From assembly GCA_947175225.1 (NCBI GenBank), contig CAMWLX010000167.1:1-7505 (forward strand): a stretch of DNA of 7,505 nucleotides. The letters run 5' to 3'. The position numbers were made by a program, and so were the translations under genes. The notes beneath the pieces are model-generated. The model did no database searches, had not been told where the DNA came from, and worked only from the letters and a program-made list of their open reading frames with translations. This document shows, piece by piece, positions 1 to 6,611 of the stretch (its first letter is position 1; each line of letters starts with the position of its first letter). This stretch comes from an uncultured Porphyromonadaceae bacterium. Lineage in GTDB: Bacteria; Bacteroidota; Bacteroidia; Bacteroidales; Muribaculaceae.

Positions 1-123
1 GGGGATATGGAGGGAATTTGTTAATTTTGCGCTTTGAAACGGACTATAGTTTATAGCTCTATAAACGCATAAATTTATAACCCTTAAGTGGAGCTTAGCG
101 AAACTTAAATAAATATTATCAAA
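1..123 (+). promoter_or_regulatory. Non-coding A/T-rich leader upstream of tpiA
   Basis: No convincing gene is present. All three plus-strand frames are open at the left edge but close early (stops at 22-24, 35-37 and 54-56), so at most a few C-terminal codons of an unseen upstream gene could be here. The stretch just before the tpiA start (about 101-123) is A/T-rich and lacks a Shine-Dalgarno sequence, as is usual in Bacteroidota. TTTG tetramers occur at 26-29 and 33-36 and a TATAGTTTA string at 46-54. These resemble the Bacteroides -33 TTTG / -7 TAnnTTTG elements, but the match and spacing are poor, so no promoter is fixed. The region also holds a dyad at 49-66, a 10-bp palindrome at 69-78, and a weak TTAAGT/ACTTAA inverted repeat (84-89 with 103-108). 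Confidence 0.4.
49..66. promoter_or_regulatory. Perfect 8+8 bp dyad, possible operator upstream of tpiA
   Basis: The bases read GTTTATAG-CT-CTATAAAC, two exact 8-bp inverted arms around a 2-nt centre. The short spacer and A/T richness fit a dimeric-protein binding site better than an RNA hairpin, and no T-tract follows, so it is not a terminator. A CTATAG palindrome lies immediately to the left (44-49) and an ATAAATTTAT palindrome to the right (69-78), so TTTATA-type half-sites recur across about 35 bp. Its position, 58 bp before the tpiA start, would suit an operator near a promoter. That function is inferred only from symmetry and position. Confidence 0.3.
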
Positions 124-879
124 ATGAGAAAGAATATTGTAGCGGGCAATTGGAAAATGAACACCACTCTTGATGAAGGTGTAGAACTCGCTGATGCTGT
201 CAACAGCGCTCTTAAGGCTAAGAAAGCTAATTGTGAAGTAGTGATTTGCGTTCCTTTCACTCACCTTACTTCTGTACACGGAGTCATCGATGCCGACCTT
301 CTTGGCCTTGGTGCAGAAAACTGTTCAGAGCATGAAAGCGGTGCTTACACCGGCGAAGTAAGCGCTCCTATGGTGAAAAGCACTGGTGCAACCCACGTAA
401 TTCTTGGTCATAGCGAACGCCGCCAGTATTTCGGTGAAACCAACGAGCAACTTCTCGCTAAGACTAAACTCGCTCTCGCAAATGGCCTTACTCCTATCTT
501 CTGTGTAGGCGAAGTGCTCGAACAGCGCGAAGATGGTTCTTACAATGATGTTGTAGCTGCTCAGGTAGAAGCTCTTTTCAGCCTTTCACCGGAAGATTTC
601 GCTAAAATCGTCATAGCTTACGAACCGGTATGGGCTATCGGCACAGGCAAGACCGCTACTGCTGACCAGGCTCAGGACATGCATGCACATATTCGCAACG
701 TAATCGCTGCTAAGTATGGCAAGGAACTTGCAGACAACACTTCTATCCTCTACGGTGGCAGCTGCAAACCATCAAATGCAAAGGAACTTTTTGCGAAGCC
801 CGACGTTGATGGTGGTCTTATCGGTGGCGCAGCTCTAAAGGCTGATTCCTTCATGGGTATCGTTGAAGCATTTGATTAA
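124..879 (+). CDS. tpiA: Triose-phosphate isomerase
   Basis: This cytosolic enzyme interconverts dihydroxyacetone phosphate and glyceraldehyde 3-phosphate in glycolysis and gluconeogenesis. The 251-residue product has the usual length of a single TIM barrel. Key sites are all present: GNWKMN at 8-13 with substrate-binding Asn9 and Lys11, GHSERR at 95-100 with the electrophile His96, and AYEPVWAIGTGK at 165-176 with the catalytic base Glu168 followed by flexible loop 6. The phosphate-gripping GGS (211-213) and GGLIGGAAL (230-238) follow. The ATG at 124 gives the standard N-terminus MRKNIVAGNWK. No Shine-Dalgarno is visible. Codon choice is visibly more biased (many GCT, CTT, GGT, AAC) than in the next two genes, as expected for a highly expressed enzyme. 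It is the first gene of the visible plus-strand unit and is followed after 6 nt by the SPOR gene. Identification is secure. Confidence 0.98.
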   Translation: MRKNIVAGNWKMNTTLDEGVELADAVNSALKAKKANCEVVICVPFTHLTSVHGVIDADLLGLGAENCSEHESGAYTGEVSAPMVKSTGATHVILGHSERRQYFGETNEQLLAKTKLALANGLTPIFCVGEVLEQREDGSYNDVVAAQVEALFSLSPEDFAKIVIAYEPVWAIGTGKTATADQAQDMHAHIRNVIAAKYGKELADNTSILYGGSCKPSNAKELFAKPDVDGGLIGGAALKADSFMGIVEAFD

Positions 880-885
880 TTCTTT

Positions 886-1392
886 ATGAAATATAGATTC
901 AGCACATATGTCAAGACACTCATACCGGCAGTCATGCTGTCGGTATGGGCTTATCCTGCATTTGCAGATGGACCCGAGTATGAAAATATTGTTGAGCGTA
1001 TTGAGGCTGAATCTAACGGCAATGTCATTATTGAGATAGATGAAGATTTGCTTGATAAGATATTGACCGATCCGGGAGTCGCTGTCAGGAAAAAAGAAAC
1101 GAAAGATCCAAATGCCATGCGCAATGGGTATCGAATACAGGTCTTCAGCGACGGACGCAACCAGAGTTCTCTCGAGGCGAGAGCTAAAGCACGAGGCAAT
1201 GCTATTGTGGCACGTTTTCCAAAATATAGAGGTCAGGTCTATACATTCTCAAGTGCTCCTAACTGGTATACAAGAATAGGCAACTTCCGCACTGAGGAGG
1301 AAGCCCAAAAGGCTCTTGACGAGCTAAAGCGCTCATTTCCTACTTTCAGTTCGGAAATGCGCGTCGTGAAATCTAAAATCAACGTGAGATGA
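886..1392 (+). CDS. Secreted SPOR-domain protein
   Basis: The 168-residue protein begins with a clear Sec signal peptide: basic residues Lys2, Arg4 and Lys10, a hydrophobic stretch at about 11-24, and an AFA-DG cleavage site after Ala27. A short acidic linker (about 28-75) leads into a C-terminal SPOR domain (about 80-165). The domain opens with GYRIQVFSDG, contains the helix SLEARAKARGNAIVARF, and ends with WYTRIGNFRTEEEAQKAL, the usual second half of the fold. SPOR domains bind glycan strands lacking stem peptides, typically at division sites, so a periplasmic peptidoglycan-associated role is likely, but the precise function is unknown. No lipobox cysteine or further membrane segment is seen, so the mature protein should be soluble in the periplasm. 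It starts 6 nt after tpiA and its TGA overlaps the folE ATG, implying co-transcription and probable translational coupling. Confidence 0.88.
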   Translation: MKYRFSTYVKTLIPAVMLSVWAYPAFADGPEYENIVERIEAESNGNVIIEIDEDLLDKILTDPGVAVRKKETKDPNAMRNGYRIQVFSDGRNQSSLEARAKARGNAIVARFPKYRGQVYTFSSAPNWYTRIGNFRTEEEAQKALDELKRSFPTFSSEMRVVKSKINVR

Positions 1393-1970
1393 TGAATATA
1401 GAACACGATGAGAAACTGATAGCCGAAATCGCAGGACACTACCGCGCAATTCTTCGGCTCATCGGTGAGAATCCGGAAAGGGAGGGACTTATAAAGACTC
1501 CCGAACGTGCGGCTAAGGCTCTTGTCGACATCACCCGTGGGTATCGGCAAAATCCTCTTGAGATTGCCCAAAAAGCTATTTTTGAATATGAAGGTTCGAA
1601 AATAGTGACGGTAAAAGACATCGAGTTCTATAGCATGTGTGAGCATCACATTCTTCCTTTCTTTGGCAAAGTGACAGTTGGGTACATACCAAAGGGCAAG
1701 ATGATCGGACTGTCAAAGCTGGCAAGAATCGTAGAGTCATTTGCCAGAAGGCTCCAAGTGCAGGAACGCCTCACAGCGCAGGTATGCTCTCTGCTTGCAG
1801 AAGCCATGCCAACGGATGGGGTCATTGTAATTTGCTCTGCTGAACATCTTTGCATGAAGATGCGGGGAGTGGAGAAGCAAGATAGCTCTACCACCACCCT
1901 CGACTATTGTGGGAGATTTGCCACAGAGCCTGCATTGCGCGATGAATTTATGCGTCTTATAAAATGCTGA
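1389..1970 (+). CDS. folE: GTP cyclohydrolase I (FolE1 type)
   Basis: FolE converts GTP to 7,8-dihydroneopterin triphosphate, the first committed step of tetrahydrofolate synthesis. It normally acts in the cytosol as a decameric zinc enzyme. The 193-residue product carries the family motifs GENPEREGLIKTPERAAKA (26-44), YSMCEHHILPFFGKVTVGYIP (81-101), a GLSKLARIVESFARRLQVQE stretch (107-126) and HLCMKMRGVEKQDS (153-166). Zinc ligands Cys84, His87 and Cys155 correspond to E. coli Cys110, His113 and Cys181. Catalytic His86 and His153 match His112 and His179. It is therefore the zinc-dependent FolE1 form, not FolE2. The ATG at 1389 overlaps the preceding stop as ATGA. A second ATG follows directly at 1392, and either could initiate. 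It is the last gene of the plus-strand unit, with a hairpin terminator 24 nt downstream. Confidence 0.97.
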   Translation: MMNIEHDEKLIAEIAGHYRAILRLIGENPEREGLIKTPERAAKALVDITRGYRQNPLEIAQKAIFEYEGSKIVTVKDIEFYSMCEHHILPFFGKVTVGYIPKGKMIGLSKLARIVESFARRLQVQERLTAQVCSLLAEAMPTDGVIVICSAEHLCMKMRGVEKQDSSTTTLDYCGRFATEPALRDEFMRLIKC

Positions 1971-1994
1971 CACTATAAAATCTCAATAAATCTT

Positions 1995-2031
1995 AAAAAA
2001 GACTCATGCTTTTCATCGTGAGTCTTTTTTT
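1995..2031. terminator. Bidirectional intrinsic terminator between folE and metH
   Basis: AAAAAAGACTCA (1995-2006) pairs perfectly with TGAGTCTTTTTT (2019-2030). A T-G wobble and a G-C pair extend the stem inward, leaving an 8-nt loop at 2009-2016. Read on the plus strand the hairpin ends in seven T residues (2025-2031) and terminates the folE unit. Read on the minus strand the A-tract becomes a U-tract and it terminates metH, whose stop codon (2035-2033) lies just before the stem. One element thus serves two convergent operons. Confidence 0.88.
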
Positions 2032-2032
2032 A

Positions 2033-5000
2033 TTATTGGTTTATGATCTCTTCAATGCGTTCGATTGTCAACCCTCGACGTTGAGCATAATCTTTAATCT
2101 GATCTTTTCCAATCTTTCCAAGAATGAAGTATCGTGCATACGGATTAGAAATATAAAGTCCGCTGACGGTAGAGGATGGATACATTGCCCCATTATCAGT
2201 AAGCTCAACTCTGGCTCCACTTTCAGGCTGAAGAATCTCAAATATTTCCTTATTTAATAGTTGGTCGGGCAGCATTGGATATCCCATGGCAGGGCGAATC
2301 CCTTGAAATTCTCCACGCAGGATTTTTTCAACATCCAAAGTTTCAGATGCAGAATATCCCCAATATTCCTTACGCACGAGATAATGCATCAATTCTGACG
2401 AAGCCTCTGCCAATCGGTCGGCAAGTGACTGAAGGAGCAATGCTTTATATGATTCACCCTCTTCTTCATATCTCATTCGAAGACAATTTATAAAGTTTCC
2501 TGCTCCCACCATGAATACTCCTACATAATCCCCTTCAGAATTTATATAATCGGCTATAGATCGGCATCCACTGTCTGCTTTCTGCTGCCTTAAAGTAGGA
2601 ATCAGATTTTGATCAATCATTATATCATCTCCCTTTGAGGAAGCATTTACAATGCGTAGAAGTCCGAAGCCGTCAAAATTTCCACTGTCTGATATCTCCT
2701 TGAGAATATCGTGTGCATCATTGATGAGTTTAATTGATTCAGTATCAGATTCACATCCACATTTGCATCCACTTCGATGAATACCCCATGCATGCAGAAG
2801 CATTTTCCAATTGATGAATGGCAAGAGCTCGGAAATAGCAAATTGCCTTACAATCAATTTTCCTGCTCCACAAGCTGGGGCTGGAGAAGAATAGCCATTA
2901 TGAAAGCTATCTTTTCCCTTGTTTCGAGCATCAGCCAATGACAAAATTTTATTTCCATCAGATCCAAAAGACTCCCTGAGAGACTTTTGCTCTCTACGCA
3001 GCTCCTCAATAAAATCATTTTTCTCTGATTCATCCAAGAGTCTGGAAGCTACGATAGGATTCTGCGCCGCATCTCTCATATGCACTACCGGCCCTGAATA
3101 GACCGGAGCTATCTTTAAAGCAGTGTGCAAGGCAGATGTTGTCGCTCCCCCTACAAGAAGAGGTATATCCAGTCCGGCTTTAGCCAATGCTTCCGCTGTA
3201 GCAGTCATTTCGGCTAACGACGGAGTGATCAGACCCGAAAGGCAGATAATATCTGGTTGTTCTTTTAGAGCAGCGGCCACTATCTCTTCAGAGGGAACCA
3301 TTACTCCAAGATCAATTACATCAAAATTATTGCACGACAGAACTATCGAAACTATATTTTTGCCGATATCGTGAACATCACCTTTGACTGTAGCGAGCAA
3401 TACCTTCCCTGTCTTTTTCCCTTCAGTTTTGGATGAATCTGCCAGCAATAAAGGTTCAAGATGATCCACCGCCATTTTCATGACCCTTGCTGTCTTGACC
3501 ACCTGAGGCAAGAACATCTTCCCCTCTCCAAATAATTCTCCGACACGCTTCATGCCATCCATCAGAGGACCCTCCACTATGTCTACTGCTTTCATCGACT
3601 TTGAAATTTCATCCAGGTCTTCCACAAGATGTTCTGCCCTCCCTGATACTAAGGCCTCTTCAAGACGTTTGCTGACAGGCACATCCAAGTTATGCTCAGC
3701 ATTTGCTACTGATTGACCTTTCACAGCCACTTCTTTTGTGGCATAATCTGCAAGTTGGTCGGAAGCCTCCGGTCTGCGTGCGAGGATGACATCTTCGATC
3801 AGAGAACACAAATCCGGATCAATTTCATCGTAAGTAAGAGCAGAAGCCGGATTCATGATCGCCATGTCAAGACCTGCAGATATGGCATGATATAAAAAGA
3901 CTGTATGCATTGCCTCTCGCAAAGTATTTCTTCCTCTGAAAGCAAAGGAAAGATTGCTTATGCCCCCACTTGTACGAGCTCCCGGCAGATTATCTTTTAT
4001 CCACCTTACCGCCTCTATAAAGTCGATGCCATATCGCGAATGCTCTTCAAGACCGGTTGCCACAGCCATTACATTCACATCAAAGATAATGTCATCCCCT
4101 TTATATCCGCATATCTCCGTGAGTATTTTGTAGGCTCTCTCACTCACTTCAATCTTTCTTGCGTATGTGTCGGCTTGCCCTTTCTCATCAAAAGCCATTA
4201 CAATGACAGTGCCACCAAGTTCTCTTATGCGTTTGGCCTTTCTTATAAATGCTTCTTCCCCCTCTTTAAGTGAGATTGAGTTGACAATAGATTTTCCTTG
4301 AAGATTCTTCAGTGCAGACTCCACAACTTCCCAGTTGGATGAGTCAATCATTACCGGCACTTTTGCAACTTCCGGCTCGGATGCATAGAGACGAAGAAAA
4401 TGGATCATCTCAGCAGGTGCATCAAGCAGAGGATCATCCATATTTATATCGATCACCATGGCTCCATCTTCTACTTGCTTTGTTGCAATCCTCAATGCCT
4501 CATCATAATTTTTCTCCTTAATAAGCCGGAGGAATTTTCGTGAACCCGCAACATTACACCGCTCTCCTACGACAAGAAAATTATTTTCCGGACGCACTTC
4601 GACTCTTTCCAGTCCGGACACTCGCAATGCCGGCTCAAGTTTCTTGGGCAAATAGACCGAATGATATTCATCAATCACCTTCCTAAGCTCTCTAATATGC
4701 TCAGGGGTGGTTCCGCAACAACCACCCACAATATTAGCAAGAGCATCATTGAATATCGGAGTCAATTCAGCAATGAATCTTTCCGGGTCAACATCATATT
4801 TTCCAAGTGCATCAGGAAGACCGGCATTTGGATGCACGGAGATAAAATGAGATGTTGAGTTCCCAAGCTCTCTGAGATATGGAATAATATCTTTAGGACC
4901 AAAGCTACAGTTTAGGCCAAGACTGACCACACATGGATATTCTTCCACTGAAGTAGCGAAAGCCGGAAGCGTCTGACCGCTGAGCGTTCGCCCGCTCTTG

Positions 5001-5653
5001 TCAGAGACAGTAGCTGATACCATTATCGGAAGCTTCCGACCACATTCTTCCATGGCCCTATGAGCGGCATCCAGGCCGGCTTTCAGATTCAGTGTATCAA
5101 ATACTGTCTCAAAAAGCAATATATCAACACCTCCTTCGATCAGTCCGCAAACCTGATGAAAATATGCATCGTTCAATTCATCATACGTGACATTTCTCGA
5201 TGCAGGATCGGCTACATTCGGACTCATAGTGGCAGCCTTATTTGTAGGTCCGATTGAGCCGGCGACAAATGCTACACGTCCGGGACTCTCAAGCATAGCC
5301 TCATCGGCAGCTTCTCGCGCAATAGTAGCTCCCGAACGGTTTATTTCCCGAATAAGCCCTTCAATTCTGTCAAGCCCATAGTCAGCCATTGATATTGCAT
5401 TGGCATTGAACGTATCGGTGCTGATTATGTCAGCACCTGCATCAAGATATGACTTATGAATCTTTTTTATTATTTCCGGATGGGTCAAACATAAAATATC
5501 ATTACATCCTGAAAGACGCAGAGGATGCTCCGCAAATCGATCTCCTCTGAAATCTTCTTCACCCAAAGAAAAGCGCTGTATCATGGTTCCCATCGCCCCA
5601 TCAAGAACCAAAACTCTCTTCTTAAGTAGACTGCTAAATTCCTTTATCTCCAT
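2033..5653 (-). CDS. metH: Cobalamin-dependent methionine synthase, full length
   Basis: MetH transfers the methyl group of 5-methyltetrahydrofolate through cob(I)alamin to homocysteine, giving methionine and THF in the cytosol. All four modules are present in 1206 residues (E. coli 1227). The homocysteine domain (about 1-325) has zinc ligands Cys249 in GLNC and Cys312/Cys313 in GGCCGTTP. The pterin domain (about 355-640) starts at GERCNVAGSR. The cap and B12 domains (about 655-890) contain GDVHDIGKN with cobalt ligand His761, and SGLITPS. The AdoMet reactivation domain (about 935-1206) has RPAMGYP (1120-1126), Glu1083 and Tyr1175. The residue equivalent to E. coli Asp946 is Asn948, and a CKCGC cluster lies at 963-967. 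The start at 5653 is preferred because it lies one base after the metF stop and gives an N-terminus like E. coli MetH. An in-frame ATG at 5674 lies inside metF and would add seven residues. There is no frameshift or truncation. Confidence 0.97.
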   Translation of the reverse strand: MEIKEFSSLLKKRVLVLDGAMGTMIQRFSLGEEDFRGDRFAEHPLRLSGCNDILCLTHPEIIKKIHKSYLDAGADIISTDTFNANAISMADYGLDRIEGLIREINRSGATIAREAADEAMLESPGRVAFVAGSIGPTNKAATMSPNVADPASRNVTYDELNDAYFHQVCGLIEGGVDILLFETVFDTLNLKAGLDAAHRAMEECGRKLPIMVSATVSDKSGRTLSGQTLPAFATSVEEYPCVVSLGLNCSFGPKDIIPYLRELGNSTSHFISVHPNAGLPDALGKYDVDPERFIAELTPIFNDALANIVGGCCGTTPEHIRELRKVIDEYHSVYLPKKLEPALRVSGLERVEVRPENNFLVVGERCNVAGSRKFLRLIKEKNYDEALRIATKQVEDGAMVIDINMDDPLLDAPAEMIHFLRLYASEPEVAKVPVMIDSSNWEVVESALKNLQGKSIVNSISLKEGEEAFIRKAKRIRELGGTVIVMAFDEKGQADTYARKIEVSERAYKILTEICGYKGDDIIFDVNVMAVATGLEEHSRYGIDFIEAVRWIKDNLPGARTSGGISNLSFAFRGRNTLREAMHTVFLYHAISAGLDMAIMNPASALTYDEIDPDLCSLIEDVILARRPEASDQLADYATKEVAVKGQSVANAEHNLDVPVSKRLEEALVSGRAEHLVEDLDEISKSMKAVDIVEGPLMDGMKRVGELFGEGKMFLPQVVKTARVMKMAVDHLEPLLLADSSKTEGKKTGKVLLATVKGDVHDIGKNIVSIVLSCNNFDVIDLGVMVPSEEIVAAALKEQPDIICLSGLITPSLAEMTATAEALAKAGLDIPLLVGGATTSALHTALKIAPVYSGPVVHMRDAAQNPIVASRLLDESEKNDFIEELRREQKSLRESFGSDGNKILSLADARNKGKDSFHNGYSSPAPACGAGKLIVRQFAISELLPFINWKMLLHAWGIHRSGCKCGCESDTESIKLINDAHDILKEISDSGNFDGFGLLRIVNASSKGDDIMIDQNLIPTLRQQKADSGCRSIADYINSEGDYVGVFMVGAGNFINCLRMRYEEEGESYKALLLQSLADRLAEASSELMHYLVRKEYWGYSASETLDVEKILRGEFQGIRPAMGYPMLPDQLLNKEIFEILQPESGARVELTDNGAMYPSSTVSGLYISNPYARYFILGKIGKDQIKDYAQRRGLTIERIEEIINQ

Positions 5654-5657
5654 ATTA
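5651..5657 (-). other. metF stop / metH start coupling junction
   Basis: On the minus strand the bases read TAA-T-ATG: the metF stop, one base, then the preferred metH start. No Shine-Dalgarno precedes this ATG, since the upstream bases are metF codons for the C-terminal ADKLF. Such tight spacing normally indicates one transcript and suggests that ribosomes finishing metF restart on metH. This supports the start at 5653 over the upstream in-frame ATG at 5674. Confidence 0.6.
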
Positions 5658-6611
5658 AAACAATTTGTCGGCAATGCGCGCTACCCCATCGCTTATACCC
5701 ATAGTATAAAAATGAATTCCAGGCACTCCTCTTTCAATCAATTCCTCACACTGCTTGATACACCATTCTATGCCGATCTCCTTCGCATCTTCATCGCTTT
5801 TGCACTCTCGTATCTGCGAAGCAAGAGCTTCCGGGATATCTGTGCGGAATATTTTTGGAAGCACTGTCAACTGCTGACGGCGATACAAAGGTTTAATTCC
5901 GGGAATTATAGGAACACTGATTCCCTCCGCACGGCAACGGTCTACAAAACTGAAATATTTCTCGTTATCGTAAAACATCTGTGTTATCAGATAGTCCGCT
6001 CCATTGTCTACCTTCATTTTCAGATATCGGATATCTGATTCCATATTTGGTGCTTCCTCATGTTTTTCAGGATAGCAAGCCATTCCGTAGGAAAAAGGAG
6101 TCTCAATGCCCTGGATTGCCATATCTTCCAGACCAATCCCTTTGTTGAAGAGATTAATCTGATTCTGCAAATCTGTGGCATGCTCATGATAGTTTTCCTT
6201 ATTGGAATCAGATATAAACTCCCTTTTGTCGTCGCCACGGAGCAGCATAAGATTGTTTATTCCTAAGAAATTAAGGTCGAGAAGTGCATATTCAGTTTCC
6301 TCCTTTGTGAATCCTCGACAAATGATATGGGGAACCGGGATGAGACCATATCTGTTCTGTATTGCCGCAGCAATAGCTACTGTGCCGGGGCGCTTTACGA
6401 CGCTTACACGGCGGTGTGTGCCGTTGGGAAGCGGTTTGTAGATATATTCACTGTGATGAGATGTAATGTTGACAAACTGCGGATCGAATTTTTTAAGTTT
6501 GTCGATTATATCAAACACTTTATATATGCTGTTTCCTTTCAAAGGAGGAAGAATCTCGAGAGAGAGAAACGGACTCTTCCGGCTCTCAATGACATCTATT
6601 ATCTTTTTCAT
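5655..6611 (-). CDS. metF: 5,10-methylenetetrahydrofolate reductase
   Basis: MetF is a cytosolic FAD-dependent enzyme that reduces 5,10-methylene-THF to 5-methyl-THF, the methyl donor used by MetH encoded immediately downstream. The 318 residues form a single TIM barrel of normal bacterial length with no C-terminal regulatory extension. Recognisable sites are LSLEILPP (16-23) with Glu19 equivalent to catalytic E. coli Glu28, PHIICRGFTKEET (94-106), LRGDD (124-128) with the flavin-contacting Asp127, YPEKHEEAPN (180-189), ITQMFYDN (209-216) with Gln211, PIIPGIKPL (234-242) and HFYTMG (300-305). The sequence MACYPEKH has Cys179 where many family members have Gly (GVAGYPEKH in the common form). 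The start at 6611 follows an A-rich TAAGATAACAA sequence without Shine-Dalgarno. It is the first gene of the metF-metH unit. Confidence 0.96.
   Translation of the reverse strand: MKKIIDVIESRKSPFLSLEILPPLKGNSIYKVFDIIDKLKKFDPQFVNITSHHSEYIYKPLPNGTHRRVSVVKRPGTVAIAAAIQNRYGLIPVPHIICRGFTKEETEYALLDLNFLGINNLMLLRGDDKREFISDSNKENYHEHATDLQNQINLFNKGIGLEDMAIQGIETPFSYGMACYPEKHEEAPNMESDIRYLKMKVDNGADYLITQMFYDNEKYFSFVDRCRAEGISVPIIPGIKPLYRRQQLTVLPKIFRTDIPEALASQIRECKSDEDAKEIGIEWCIKQCEELIERGVPGIHFYTMGISDGVARIADKLF

Noticed and set aside
26..54. Bacteroides-type promoter (TTTG with TATAGTTTA) for tpiA
   Set aside because: The spacing is about 16 bp instead of roughly 19-21, and the -7 match lacks the final G. It is too weak to annotate as a promoter.
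1239..1649. 136-codon minus-strand open frame across the SPOR and folE genes
   Set aside because: It lies antisense to two well-identified genes, has no recognisable domain, and its composition follows from the coding strand. It is treated as a shadow frame.
2006..2257. 83-codon plus-strand frame beginning in the terminator with a hydrophobic N-terminus
   Set aside because: The hydrophobic start is produced by the T-rich terminator and the rest is antisense to the metH C-terminus.
3905..4273. 122-codon plus-strand open frame inside metH
   Set aside because: It is antisense to the intact pterin-binding domain of MetH, with no independent evidence of coding.
5583..6038. 151-codon plus-strand open frame opposite metF and the start of metH
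   Set aside because: It is entirely antisense to strongly supported coding sequence and has no domain or upstream signal.
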